Under the pieces are notes generated by a model. The model searched no databases. It was given only the letters and a program-made list of their open reading frames with translations, and was not told the DNA's origin. The position numbers and the translations under genes were made by a program. From positions 1-26,255 of the forward strand of contig CAJUBX010000022.1 in the NCBI GenBank assembly GCA_910585165.1: 26,255 nt of DNA, given 5' to 3'. Shown here in pieces: positions 1 through 10,244 of the stretch. The first letter of the stretch is position 1, and each line of letters begins with the position of its first letter. Origin of the DNA: an uncultured Oscillibacter sp. (lineage in GTDB: Bacteria > Bacillota > Clostridia > Oscillospirales > Oscillospiraceae).

Positions 1-189
1 TTTGTCGGTAAGATTGATTGAAGTCATTTTCGTTTCTTTAACTATGGGCGGCAGAAATAGGTCCTTTATAAACAGCAATGCCGTATTATATCTGTTGTAT
101 CCGTATTTGAAGCTGAAGCCGCTTTTGCGCACAGGGTCCGGCCTCACCTGCACCTGCCCTTTATGTATCCGTACAGGCCCTTTAATCAA
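1..189 (-). CDS. Partial hypothetical protein running off the left edge
   Basis: A minus-strand frame stays open from a TTG at 189 to the window edge (63 codons, no stop). Its TTG overlaps the TGA stop of the upstream 46-residue ORF as TTGA, a typical coupling junction. The translation has a mixed, protein-like composition with aromatic and basic residues (for example GFSFKYGYNRY near the middle), and no transmembrane segment or known motif is seen. There is no convincing ribosome binding site for the TTG, and in-frame GTG codons near 159 and 153 are alternative starts. I do not recognise a family. It would be the last visible member of the operon starting with the XRE regulator. It could still be a chance open frame. 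Confidence 0.35.
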   Translation of the reverse strand, partial: MIKGPVRIHKGQVQVRPDPVRKSGFSFKYGYNRYNTALLFIKDLFLPPIVKETKMTSINLTDK

Positions 190-326
190 ATTATGCCCGC
201 CAGCACTTTGATGAAACGGATAAAATCTTCCTTGGGCCAGATCAGATACGCTGTCAGCAGCAATACCGCAAGGACGCAGACCACAGCGAGGATTTGCAAA
301 AACGAGTTGTTCTTTTTATTTCTCAT
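186..326 (-). CDS. Small single-pass membrane peptide (46 aa)
   Basis: This ORF starts at ATG 326 and stops at 186. The peptide begins with a basic, Asn-rich stretch (MRNKKNNS), then has one hydrophobic segment at about residues 9-29 (FLQILAVVCVLAVLLLTAYLI), followed by a short tail containing KEDFIRFIK. This positive-inside pattern suggests a single-pass inner-membrane peptide with the N-terminus in the cytoplasm. It starts 15 bases after the stop of the secreted-protein gene and is in the same transcriptional direction, so it probably belongs to that operon. The upstream AAGAGA is a weak ribosome binding site. No family is recognised. Confidence 0.5.
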   Translation of the reverse strand: MRNKKNNSFLQILAVVCVLAVLLLTAYLIWPKEDFIRFIKVLAGII

Positions 327-341
327 TTCTCTTACCAAGCG

Positions 342-740
342 CTAATAATTTACATACCCGGATACGCTGATTTCATAGGGCGAATTGTTCCGCACAGCCA
401 GCGTGTATTCCCCGCGTTCCTTAATGTCGAACGCTGCGGAAATAGTCCCGTTTTTCGCGTTCTGATGATAGAACCGTCCGTCCGGTCCAATCAAACCAAA
501 ATCCACGCTTGCCGACTGCGGAGAGTAAGAAGCGTTGATAGTGACAGACTGCTCTGCCTCCATAAAGAAACTGGAACTTGCAACACAAAGCTCATCCTCT
601 AGTACATTTACACGAAACCGGCTTGCCGCACGTTCCACAATTTTTATGACGTCCGCCTCCACTGATGCGGCTTCCGCCCTAGGTACAAGGATGCCTGCCG
701 CAGCTATGCAGCCCAAAAGCAAACAAAACAGTTTCCTCAT
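342..740 (-). CDS. Secreted hypothetical protein with signal peptide
   Basis: The 132-residue product starts with a clear signal peptide: basic MRK, a hydrophobic core to about residue 19, and an AEA site around residues 22-24, giving a mature protein of about 108 residues. A Leu-Leu-Gly-Cys at residues 8-11 resembles a lipobox but lies too close to the N-terminus to be convincing. The C-terminal half (about residues 70-132) has alternating hydrophobic residues and phrases such as FDIKERGEYTLAVRNNS, which look like a small extracellular beta-sandwich; this is inference. A strong AGGGAGGAAGG lies upstream of the ATG. The gene follows the XRE regulator by 27 bases, so the two are probably co-transcribed. 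No family is recognised. Confidence 0.75.
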   Translation of the reverse strand: MRKLFCLLLGCIAAAGILVPRAEAASVEADVIKIVERAASRFRVNVLEDELCVASSSFFMEAEQSVTINASYSPQSASVDFGLIGPDGRFYHQNAKNGTISAAFDIKERGEYTLAVRNNSPYEISVSGYVNY

Positions 741-767
741 ATTTCTTTTTTCACCTTCCTCCCTAAA

Positions 768-1229
768 TCACCATCCTGTTTCAAGATCAAACGTTTTGGC
801 AGAGCTTGTATCAACCTCCTCTCCTACCATCTCATCCAGGGCGCGGTGGATGATCCCGTCCTCCCCATAGGCGTTTTCCATGGAGCGCCCCACATGCACC
901 CCCAGGAGAAACAGAACCAGCGCCGCCGCCGCGCAGGCCGCGGCAAAACGCCATTTCCAGCTTCCCACAGCCCTGGGGGCCGCCGTCGTTTCTCCCGCTT
1001 CCGGCAGGGGTTCCTCCCGGAGGGGCCGCTCCGGCTCCCCGTTCAAAAGGTACTCCACCGGGACCTGGTAAAGCCTGCTCAAATGGGCCAGGTTCTCCGT
1101 GGTCGGAATGGAGAGCCCCGTTTCCCAGCGGGACACGGCCTGGCGGGAGACGTCCATCTCCTCCGCAAGCTCCAGCTGCGTCAGGCCCCTCTCCTTCCGC
1201 AGAAGGGCCAGCTTTTTTTGAAGCTCCAT
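768..1229 (-). CDS. XRE-family regulator with C-terminal membrane anchor
   Basis: The 153-residue protein has an N-terminal Cro/C1-type helix-turn-helix (about residues 5-60; core TQLELAEEMDVSRQAVSRWE at 17-36), a Pro/Glu-rich linker (64-90), one transmembrane helix (about 94-114) and a short acidic extracytoplasmic tail (115-153). The HTH half is a standard DNA-binding module of small clostridial regulators; the membrane anchor makes it a likely surface-signal-responsive repressor or activator (inference). AAGGGGAGGG precedes the ATG, and a TTTACA-16-TAAAAT promoter lies just upstream. It heads an operon with the secreted protein and the 46-residue membrane peptide, so the extracytoplasmic tail may respond to these products. 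The target genes are not visible; autoregulation is likely. Confidence 0.85.
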   Translation of the reverse strand: MELQKKLALLRKERGLTQLELAEEMDVSRQAVSRWETGLSIPTTENLAHLSRLYQVPVEYLLNGEPERPLREEPLPEAGETTAAPRAVGSWKWRFAAACAAAALVLFLLGVHVGRSMENAYGEDGIIHRALDEMVGEEVDTSSAKTFDLETGW

Positions 1230-1247
1230 GGCTTCCCTCCCCTTACC

Positions 1248-1275
1248 ATTTTAGAAAAAAATGTCAAAATGTAAA
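1248..1275 (-). promoter_or_regulatory. Putative promoter of the XRE-regulator operon
   Basis: On the minus strand a TTTACA (1270-1275) and a TAAAAT (1248-1253) are separated by 16 bases. The predicted start would give a leader of only about 12 bases with the ribosome binding site almost at its 5' end, which is tight. No other promoter is seen between this gene and rnhA. Confidence 0.35.
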
Positions 1276-1312
1276 CCGCATGGGGCTTGCAAAGGGGCAA
1301 TTCCCGGTTGCT

Positions 1313-1753
1313 CTAGCCCTTGAACTTCCGGCTCTCCGCCACGGCCAGCTGGTCGCAGCGGTTGTTGAACTCGTTCTCGGCGTGGCCCTTGACCCAGTGG
1401 CAGCGGAGATCGTGGACCTCCAGCAGGTCCAGAAGCTTTTCCCACAAATCCGGGTTCAGGGCGGGCTTTTTGTCGGACTTCACCCAGCCCCGCTTCCGCC
1501 AGGAAACGGCCCAGCCCTTTTCCAGGGCGTCGACGATATACTTGGAATCGGACCAAAGCTCCACGGCGCAGGGCTCCTTCAGGCATTTCAGCGCCTCGAT
1601 GACGGCGGTGAGCTCCATGCGGTTGTTGGTGGTCCGGGCCTCTCCGCCGGAGAGCTCTTTTTTATGCTCCCCGTACATGAGGACAGCGCCCCAGCCTCCG
1701 GGGCCGGGGTTGCCGGAGCAGGCCCCGTCGGTATAGATGGTGACGGTTTTCAT
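1313..1753 (-). CDS. rnhA: Ribonuclease HI
   Basis: The enzyme cleaves the RNA strand of RNA-DNA hybrids in the cytoplasm, removing R-loops and primer remnants. The 146-residue length is typical of bacterial type I RNase H. All catalytic residues of the family are visible: Asp9 in YTDGACSGNPGPGGWG, Glu47 in NNRMEL, Asp69 in WSDSKY, and His124/Asp134 in the VKGHAENEFNNRCDQLA segment. The basic handle region (about residues 80-100, WRKRGWVKSDKK) is also present. AAAGGGG precedes the ATG. The gene lies just after gyrA in the same direction but beyond a hairpin, so it may be read partly by read-through and partly from its own promoter, which I could not identify. Confidence 0.97.
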   Translation of the reverse strand: MKTVTIYTDGACSGNPGPGGWGAVLMYGEHKKELSGGEARTTNNRMELTAVIEALKCLKEPCAVELWSDSKYIVDALEKGWAVSWRKRGWVKSDKKPALNPDLWEKLLDLLEVHDLRCHWVKGHAENEFNNRCDQLAVAESRKFKG

Positions 1754-1771
1754 GGTATTCCCCTTTCCAGT

Positions 1772-1800
1772 TATAAAGAATGAGAGCGCAAAGCTCTCAT
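1772..1800 (-). terminator. gyrA: Hairpin terminator after gyrA
   Basis: An 8-bp perfect stem (1780-1787 with 1793-1800; ATGAGAGC/GCTCTCAT) with a 5-base loop lies between the gyrA stop and rnhA. On the minus strand it is followed by TCTTTATA, a moderate U-tract. The plus-strand side also has a T-rich run (CCTTTTTCTT), so it may work in both directions. Confidence 0.6.
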
Positions 1801-1808
1801 CCTTTTTC

Positions 1809-4301
<2,493 letters not shown>

Positions 4302-4339
4302 GTGAAATAACCTCTTAATCCGTAATAAGTTATGACAAA

Positions 4340-4819
4340 TTACTCAATTTCCGCCCATATATAAAGAGTAGAACAATCTTTCATGTCATAATGAGTGGGA
4401 CCCTGTGTGATCATTATGTTGTCTTTCTCTACTTTCATGTTCATTTTTCTTATAAATGATTCCCGACAACTTTTATCGGGTAAAAATAGATCTGGGTCTT
4501 TACTTTCTGGATAAGATACATATAATCTATCACAATTTATCCAAACACTCATCATTCCGACATAAAGGCATTCCTTATGAAAAAGGCCCTCATGAAAGCG
4601 TCCTTTATAGAAAAAAGTTGTTTCTTTAATACAGCTGTGTTTTCCATTCTTGTAATAATTATAAACGGCCTCCTCCATATTTGCTTTTATTTTTTTAATG
4701 AAGAAATCTACGATTTTATCTTCTTCATCATAGTACTTTTTTACCTGTGCGGCGTCATCATCAAGTTGTTTATTTTTTTCTTCTTCCACTCTCTTTTTCA
4801 GATAACTGTAGTCAGGCAT
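4340..4819 (-). CDS. AT-rich orphan gene inserted between gyrB and gyrA
   Basis: The 159-residue product is hydrophilic, Lys/Tyr/Glu-rich and has no signal peptide or membrane helix, so it is probably cytoplasmic. Residues 1-60 are highly charged and helical (coiled-coil-like), and the rest contains many Cys, Tyr and Phe. No known motif or family is recognised. Its ATG lies 13 bases after the gyrB stop and its ribosome binding site (GAGGGGGGAT) overlaps that stop; gyrA begins 38 bases after its own stop. It is therefore embedded in the gyrBA transcript. Its base composition is clearly AT-rich (codons such as AAA, TAT, ATA), unlike gyrA and gyrB on both sides, which points to recent acquisition. 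An immunity or anti-defence protein is possible but unsupported. Confidence 0.8.
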   Translation of the reverse strand: MPDYSYLKKRVEEEKNKQLDDDAAQVKKYYDEEDKIVDFFIKKIKANMEEAVYNYYKNGKHSCIKETTFFYKGRFHEGLFHKECLYVGMMSVWINCDRLYVSYPESKDPDLFLPDKSCRESFIRKMNMKVEKDNIMITQGPTHYDMKDCSTLYIWAEIE

Positions 4820-4832
4820 GGCATATCCCCCC

Positions 4833-6782
4833 TCAATAATCCAGGTTCACCACGTACTTGGCGTTCCGCTCGATGAACTCCTTCCGGGGCTCCACCTTCT
4901 CCCCCATGAGAATGGTAAAGGTCTCGTCGGCCTTCACCGCGTCGTCCAACGTGATGCGCCGGAGGGTACGGGTGGCGGGGTCCATGGTGGTCTCCCACAG
5001 CTCATGGGGGTTCATCTCGCCAAGGCCCTTGAAGCGGCTGATGTCCACCTTGGCGGCGGGGTTGTCTCCCCTCATTTCCGCCGCGATGCGCTCCCGCTCC
5101 GGGTCGTCGTAGGCAACCCGGGTAGTCTTGCCCCGGGTCAGCTTGAAGAGGGGGGGCACGGCGGAATAGACGTAGCCCTGCTCGATGAGGGGCCGCATGA
5201 AGCGGAAGAAGAAGGTCAAAAGCAGGGTTCGGATATGGCTTCCGTCCACGTCGGCATCCGCCATGATAATCACCTTGTGATAGCGGAGCTTGTTGGCGTC
5301 AAACTCGTCTCCGATGCCCGCGCCAAGAGCCGTAATCACCGGCTGGAGCTTGTCGTTTCCGTAAACCTTGTCCGCCCGGGCCTTTTCCACGTTCAGCATC
5401 TTGCCCCAGAGAGGAAGGATGGCCTGGAACCGGGAATCCCGCCCCTGGGTGGCGGAGCCTCCGGCGGAGTCGCCCTCGACGATATAGAGCTCGGTCAGCT
5501 CCGGGTTATTCTCGTTGCAGTCCCGGAGCTTGTCGGGCATGGCCGCGCCCCCCAGGGCCGTCTTACGCCGGATGGACTCCCGGGCCTTCTTGGCGGCCTC
5601 CCGTGCCCGGGAGGCGGTGAGGGCCTTATCCAGAATCATCCGGCCCACCTGGGGGTTTTCCTCCAGGAAGGTATCCAGCTTGTCGGCGACAATATTATTG
5701 ACCAGGGTGCGGATTTCGCTGTTGCCAAGCTTGGCCTTGGTCTGGCCCTCGAACTGCGCGTCGGTGAGCTTCACGGAGATGACGCAGGTGAGGCCCTCCC
5801 GGCAGTCCTCGCCGGAGACCTTCTCGTCGTCCTTGAGCATCTTCGTCTTTTTGCCGTAGGTATTCAAAACCGTGGTCAGGGCCCGCTTGAAGCCCTCCTC
5901 GTGCATGCCTCCCTCCGGGGTGTGAACGTTGTTGGCAAAGGAGAGAATCGTCTCGCTGTAGCCGTCGTTATACTGGAGGGCCACCTCGGCAACGGAATCC
6001 TCCCGCTGGCCGGACATGTAGATCACTCCGGGATGAAGGGCGTCCTTGCTCTTGTTGAGCCAGGTGACAAACTCCCGGATGCCCCCCTCGTAGCACATGG
6101 AATCCTTCTGCTCCCTGCCGGGGCGGAGGTCCACGGTGTCGATGCGCAATCCCGCGTTCAAAAACGCCTCCTCCCGCATGCGGGTATGAAGGGTTTCGTA
6201 GTTATAGACCGTATCCTCGAACATCTCCGGGTCCGGCTTGAAGGTGACGGTGGTGCCGGTGCGGTCCGTCTTCCCCACCACGGTCATCTCCTGGGTAATC
6301 TGGCCCCGGGAGAACTTCATCTCGTAGATTTCGCCGTTCTTGTGGACCTGGACCGTCAGCCACTCGGAGAGGGCGTTGACCACCGACGCGCCCACGCCGT
6401 GGAGGCCGCCGGAGACCTTATAGCCCCCGCCGCCGAACTTGCCGCCGGCGTGGAGGATGGTATAGACCACCTCCAGGGCGGGCTTTCCCGTCTGGGCCTG
6501 GATATCCACGGGGATGCCCCGGCCGTTGTCCACCACGGTAATGGTGTCCCCCTCGTTGATCTGGACGAGGATTTCCGTGCAGAAGCCCGCCAGGGCCTCG
6601 TCAATGGCGTTGTCCACGATCTCATAGACCAGGTGGTGGAGGCCGGAGGCGGAGGTGGAGCCGATATACATGCCGGGCCGCTTCCGAACGGCCTCCAGGC
6701 CCTCCAGGACCTGGATTTCCGACGCGTCGTACTCGTTGGACGCGTCCACGGCGGTGGAGCTTAAAATTTCATTGTCTGCCAT
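4833..6782 (-). CDS. gyrB: DNA gyrase subunit B
   Basis: This is the ATPase and metal-binding subunit of gyrase. At 649 residues it has the short Gram-positive architecture. The GHKL ATPase domain (about 20-230) shows Glu54 (general base), Asn58, Asp85 and the GRGIP loop at 87-91, plus GGLHGVGASVVNAL at 125-138. The transducer spans about 235-400. The TOPRIM domain has EGDSAGG at 436-442 (Glu436) and the DADVD triad at 509-513; SRFKGLGEMN at 582-591 is the usual QYKGLGEMN-type motif with Arg-Phe. AAAGGAGAAGC precedes the ATG. The 129-base spacer to remB has a GC-rich inverted repeat near 6820-6845 but no clear promoter, so gyrB is probably read from upstream or from a weak start in the AT-rich stretch around 6860-6890. 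Confidence 0.98.
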   Translation of the reverse strand: MADNEILSSTAVDASNEYDASEIQVLEGLEAVRKRPGMYIGSTSASGLHHLVYEIVDNAIDEALAGFCTEILVQINEGDTITVVDNGRGIPVDIQAQTGKPALEVVYTILHAGGKFGGGGYKVSGGLHGVGASVVNALSEWLTVQVHKNGEIYEMKFSRGQITQEMTVVGKTDRTGTTVTFKPDPEMFEDTVYNYETLHTRMREEAFLNAGLRIDTVDLRPGREQKDSMCYEGGIREFVTWLNKSKDALHPGVIYMSGQREDSVAEVALQYNDGYSETILSFANNVHTPEGGMHEEGFKRALTTVLNTYGKKTKMLKDDEKVSGEDCREGLTCVISVKLTDAQFEGQTKAKLGNSEIRTLVNNIVADKLDTFLEENPQVGRMILDKALTASRAREAAKKARESIRRKTALGGAAMPDKLRDCNENNPELTELYIVEGDSAGGSATQGRDSRFQAILPLWGKMLNVEKARADKVYGNDKLQPVITALGAGIGDEFDANKLRYHKVIIMADADVDGSHIRTLLLTFFFRFMRPLIEQGYVYSAVPPLFKLTRGKTTRVAYDDPERERIAAEMRGDNPAAKVDISRFKGLGEMNPHELWETTMDPATRTLRRITLDDAVKADETFTILMGEKVEPRKEFIERNAKYVVNLDY

Positions 6783-6911
6783 ATGCTTCTCCTTTGCTTT
6801 TCTCAGAGCGGAAAAAGCCGGGCCGGAGGGGTGGAGCCGTCCGGCGCGCCTTCCTCCGCTCCAAATAATTTTGTTCGAATACTTATTCCAGAGGCCGCAT
6901 AGGATGTCCTG

Positions 6912-7175
6912 TCACTCCAAGGCCCCGCTCTCCGCCCGCTTTTGAAGGGCGGCGGGGCTGAGGGAGCTCAAATACACAATCTGCTCATGGTAGGGGTGGG
7001 TACAGACCACAAAGGACCTTGGCAGGTCCCCCGACGCGTCCAGGACGACCCCCTCCCTCTCGGCGGCGGCCAGATAGTCCCGGGTCCTCTTTTCATAGCT
7101 GCATTTATCCAGGTTAAAAATCCCGATAATACGGCGCTGGGGAACGATCTCATTTTGTCCGAGATGCAGGTACAT
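6912..7175 (-). CDS. remB: RemB-type extracellular matrix regulator (DUF370)
   Basis: The 87-residue protein opens with MYLHLGQNEIVPQRRIIGIFNLD, the hallmark start of the DUF370/RemA-RemB family; in Bacillus subtilis this gene (yaaB/remB) lies between recF and gyrB, exactly as here. RemA of the same family is a DNA-binding activator of biofilm matrix and osmoprotection genes. RemB is its less understood paralogue. The C-terminal half carries a short YHEQIVYLSSLS segment. GGAGGAG lies upstream of the ATG, which follows the previous gene by 6 bases. Whether this copy binds DNA or matters for matrix production here is not known. Confidence 0.9.
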   Translation of the reverse strand: MYLHLGQNEIVPQRRIIGIFNLDKCSYEKRTRDYLAAAEREGVVLDASGDLPRSFVVCTHPYHEQIVYLSSLSPAALQKRAESGALE

Positions 7176-7181
7176 GGGCTG

Positions 7182-7754
7182 CTACTCCTCCCTCCACAAT
7201 CCGTCCCGGAGCCAGGCAAACCAGCGGCGGCGGACCTCTGTTTTCCGCGCCCGGCCGTCGTTCCAGCTCTCATAAAAAAGCGTCTGCCTGGGGGCGTAGA
7301 GCTTGTAATACTCCTCCCCATCTTCCCAAATCAGCTTTTGAATGAAGAAGCGTTCCTGCCCTCTTTCCCAGTTGACAAAGACCGCGGTCCCCTTATCCAG
7401 GTATGTCTCCTGATTCAGGACCATCACGCTGAGGGACAGGGTTCCGGCTTCCTCCGCGCTCAGATACCGCTCCGCCGCTGTTTGAAGGTCCGGCTGTTCT
7501 TCGGCATCCAGGCCGCCGGTCTCGCCGCTTTCCAGCAGGGCCACCGTGGATTCGCATTGGAGGACGTCCTCCAGAAAGGCCCGGTCCGTTTCCGTCAGCT
7601 CCGCCTCCGGGGCCTGGCGGAAGATGGCGGCGGGGTCTTCCGACGTGACCGCCCCCTCCATGCAGGAATAGCGGTTTTCCATATAGGCTTCTACTCCCAG
7701 AAGCGCCAGCAGCAGCGCGATCAAAAGTCTCTTAAACAGCCTCTTTCTATCCAT
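7182..7754 (-). CDS. Membrane-anchored unknown protein between recF and remB
   Basis: I place the start at ATG 7754, which overlaps the recF stop by 8 bases (ATGGATAG) and has AGGGGGAAA upstream; an upstream in-frame start at 7796 would lie inside recF and has no ribosome binding site. The product is 190 residues: a basic N-terminus (MDRKRLFKR), one hydrophobic helix (about 9-23), then a soluble extracytoplasmic part. Residues 35-80 are rich in Glu/Asp/Ala and predicted helical; the C-terminal part (about 115-185) is aromatic and basic and looks like a small alpha/beta domain. No family is recognised. It is co-transcribed with recF and remB, and is not part of the usual Bacillus-type cluster. 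A single-pass anchor with an outside domain is the safest description. Confidence 0.85.
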   Translation of the reverse strand: MDRKRLFKRLLIALLLALLGVEAYMENRYSCMEGAVTSEDPAAIFRQAPEAELTETDRAFLEDVLQCESTVALLESGETGGLDAEEQPDLQTAAERYLSAEEAGTLSLSVMVLNQETYLDKGTAVFVNWERGQERFFIQKLIWEDGEEYYKLYAPRQTLFYESWNDGRARKTEVRRRWFAWLRDGLWREE

Positions 7755-8856
7755 TTTGAATTTCCCCCTGTTCCACGTGAAACACCCTGCCCCCAAGAAG
7801 GCTGGGGAGCCGGTCCTCCTCGCAGCAGGTAATGAACACCTGCCCCCCCGCGATGCGGTTCAAGACGAACTCCTGCCGCCTGGGGTCCAGCTCGGACAAA
7901 ACGTCGTCCAGCAGCAGCACGGGGTATTCCCCCGCCGCGTTTTTATAAATCTCCCGCTCCGCCAGCTTCAGCGCCAGGGCCGCCGTCCGGGTCTGGCCCT
8001 GGGAGGAATAGGTCTTGGCCTCCCGGCCGTCGATGAAAACCAGGATATCGTCCTTATGGGGTCCGGAGAGGCACAGGCGGGAGGCAAGCTCCGCCTCCCT
8101 ATGACTCTCCATATGCCGCCGGAGCGCCTGCACAAGGACGGCGGCCTCCGCCCCCGGGTCCTCTACCGTGGAGACGGTCTGATATTGAAGCTCCAGGGTT
8201 TCCTTTCCGCCGGAGCATTCCCGGTGGCAGGCGGCGGCGTACTCCCCCAGGCGGAGGCAGAACTGGTGGCGGTACTGGATCAAAGCCGCCCCGAAGCGGA
8301 CCATCTGGGCGCTGAATTCCGGAAGGGCCTCCAGCAGGCCGGGCCGCTGGTCAAAGTCCCGGAGAATGCGGGTCTTCTGCTCCCTGGCCCGCTCGTACCC
8401 CGCCAGGGCCGCGGCGTACCGGGGCCGGAGCTGGCAAAGGGCCGTATCCAGAAAACGCCGCCGGGCGGCGGCCCCCTCCCGGATGAGGTACAAATCCTCC
8501 GGCTGGAACAAAACCGTGTGGTACACGTCTCCCAGGGCGGCGTTGGTTTTCACCGGCACGTGGTTCACCGTGATTTTCCGCCTCCGGCCCCGGAACAAAT
8601 CCGCCCGGACCTGAAACTCCCGCCCCCGGGACTCCACCCGGGCCAGTAGCCGGGCGGAATCCGCCTGGAAGCCGATCATCTCCCGGTCCGTCCGGGCCCG
8701 GGGGGACTTCCCCCGGGAGAGGTAGACCAGGGCCTCCAGAAGGTTCGTCTTTCCCTGGGCGTTTTCGCCGCAGACGACGTTGCACCGGGGGTCAAAGTCT
8801 GCGGCCTCCCCGGCGTAGTTCCGAAAGCCCTCCAGCTCCAGGCGGTCAATCCGCAT
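7747..8856 (-). CDS. recF: DNA replication and repair protein RecF
   Basis: RecF is an ABC/SMC-like ATPase that loads RecA at single-strand gaps with RecO and RecR. The 369-residue length is normal. Walker A is GENAQGKT at 30-37; the ABC signature region is YSSQGQTRTAALALK (about 283-297); Walker B and D-loop are VLLLDDVLSELD (about 315-326). The N-terminal IDRLELEGFRNY is typical of the family. The gene overlaps yaaA by 11 bases at its start and the next gene by 8 bases at its end, so the cluster is tightly coupled. The ATG lies inside yaaA and translation is probably coupled to it. Confidence 0.97.
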   Translation of the reverse strand: MRIDRLELEGFRNYAGEAADFDPRCNVVCGENAQGKTNLLEALVYLSRGKSPRARTDREMIGFQADSARLLARVESRGREFQVRADLFRGRRRKITVNHVPVKTNAALGDVYHTVLFQPEDLYLIREGAAARRRFLDTALCQLRPRYAAALAGYERAREQKTRILRDFDQRPGLLEALPEFSAQMVRFGAALIQYRHQFCLRLGEYAAACHRECSGGKETLELQYQTVSTVEDPGAEAAVLVQALRRHMESHREAELASRLCLSGPHKDDILVFIDGREAKTYSSQGQTRTAALALKLAEREIYKNAAGEYPVLLLDDVLSELDPRRQEFVLNRIAGGQVFITCCEEDRLPSLLGGRVFHVEQGEIQNG

Positions 8857-9061
8857 AGCGGACCGTCAGCGTCTCCCCGGCGAAGGAAACCTCATCCCCA
8901 GGACGGATTTTCCTTCCCCGCTGGAGGCAGGCCTCGCCGTTCACCCGGGCCTCTCCCCCCTGAATCCGCTCCTTGGCCTCCCCGCCCGTTTCCACCGCTC
9001 CGGCAAATTTCAAAAGGTCCTGGAGCTTGATGAACTCCGTGGTAATGGCAATCTCTCTCAT
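8846..9061 (-). CDS. yaaA: S4-domain RNA-binding protein YaaA
   Basis: This 71-residue protein is an S4-like RNA-binding domain throughout, with the family phrase FIKLQDLLKFAGAVETGGEAK at the start and VNGEACLQRGRKIRPGDEV in the middle. In B. subtilis the homologue sits at the same place between dnaN and recF and has been linked to ribosome assembly. GGGAGG precedes the ATG; the gene follows dnaN by 13 bases and overlaps recF by 11 bases. No unusual features are seen. Confidence 0.93.
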   Translation of the reverse strand: MREIAITTEFIKLQDLLKFAGAVETGGEAKERIQGGEARVNGEACLQRGRKIRPGDEVSFAGETLTVRYAD

Positions 9062-9074
9062 AGCGCCTCCCGCC

Positions 9075-10190
9075 TCACTCGGCGTTTTTCAGCCGCACGG
9101 GCAGAACCATATAGAGGAAGTTGTCCTTACCGTCCGTGGGCACGATGATGGCCGGGGAAACGCCGGTATTGAGCTCAATGCGCACCGCGTCCGCCGGGGC
9201 ATAGCGAAGGGCGTCCAGCAAGTAGCGGTTGTTGAAGCCGATCTCCAGGCCGTCCCCGTCTCCCTCCAGGCGGCAGACATCCTTGGCCTCGCCGTTTCCG
9301 GTCTTGGCGGAGAGGAGGACCCTCCCCTCCTCGAAGCGGCACCGGACCGGGCTTTTCAGCTTGTCGGAAATGACCACGGACACCCGGTCGATGCTCTCCA
9401 TCAGGGCCTTGGCCTCCACCGTGACGGCGATGGGGTTCTTTTTCGGGATGGCGTTGCGGTAGTCCAGGAACTCCCCCTCCAGGCGGCGGCAGATGAGCTC
9501 CACGCTGCCCACGGCAAAAAGGATATGCCGCTTTCCCAGGGTAATTTCCGCCAGGTCCTCCACATCGCCGCAGATGCCCTTCACCTCGTTCAGGGCGGAG
9601 CCCGGGGCCACGAAGGAGAACGCGCCGCCCTCCAGCTTTTCCAGGGGTTCCTTCCGAACCGCCAGGCGGAAGCCGTCCACGGCGGCCATGGTCAGGCTTC
9701 CGTCCCCGATTTCAAAGAGGGCGCCCGTGTGGACGGGGCGGCTTTCGTTGGTGGAGACGGCGAAGGCCACCTCGTCGATCATGGAACGGAGGACTCTGCG
9801 CTGCATGAAGACGGCGTACTCGTCCTCCACCTCGGGAAGGTCCGGATAGTCTGCGGCGGAAAGGCCGGGAATCTCGAAATCCGCGTCGCCGCAGCGCAGG
9901 CGCACCTGCAATTTCTCATTGGAGGCGAAGGAAACCGCATCGTCGGGCATGCGGCGGATAATGTCCCCGAACAAACGGGCGTTGAGGACGATTTCCCCCG
10001 GCTCCTCCACCCCGGCGGAAACGCCGGCCCGGATGCCGGTCTGCATGTTATAGCCGGAGACGGTCAGCCCCCCCTCCCCGGCGCGGAGAAGCAGGCCCTC
10101 CAGGGCGGGGATGGAGCTTTTCTGGGCCACGGCGCGGCCGGCAACGGAAATGGCGTTTTGCAGAAGGGCTTTTTCACAGCTGAATTTCAT
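9075..10190 (-). CDS. dnaN: DNA polymerase III beta sliding clamp
   Basis: The clamp encircles DNA and tethers the replicative polymerase. The 371-residue length fits three similar domains of about 120 residues each (roughly 1-120, 125-245, 250-371). The N-terminal MKFSCEKALLQNAISVAGRAV and the C-terminal YMVLPVRLKN are typical of the family. AAGGAGG precedes the ATG. The upstream dnaA-dnaN spacer carries the proposed origin, and no separate dnaN promoter is clear there. It is the first gene after dnaA in the replication-repair cluster. Confidence 0.97.
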   Translation of the reverse strand: MKFSCEKALLQNAISVAGRAVAQKSSIPALEGLLLRAGEGGLTVSGYNMQTGIRAGVSAGVEEPGEIVLNARLFGDIIRRMPDDAVSFASNEKLQVRLRCGDADFEIPGLSAADYPDLPEVEDEYAVFMQRRVLRSMIDEVAFAVSTNESRPVHTGALFEIGDGSLTMAAVDGFRLAVRKEPLEKLEGGAFSFVAPGSALNEVKGICGDVEDLAEITLGKRHILFAVGSVELICRRLEGEFLDYRNAIPKKNPIAVTVEAKALMESIDRVSVVISDKLKSPVRCRFEEGRVLLSAKTGNGEAKDVCRLEGDGDGLEIGFNNRYLLDALRYAPADAVRIELNTGVSPAIIVPTDGKDNFLYMVLPVRLKNAE

Positions 10191-10244
10191 GGCAGTCGTA
10201 CCTCCTTGCGCCCAGGGGGCGCGGTTGTCACGGCCTGAAGACCG

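Noticed and set aside
4818..6764. A 648-codon plus-strand frame antisense to gyrB
   Set aside because: Same mirror effect; no ribosome binding site or domain, and gyrB motifs are complete on the other strand.
6860..6890. GAAC-containing site before gyrB as a possible LexA box
   Set aside because: CGAACAAAATTATTTG lacks the second half-site of the Firmicutes SOS box.
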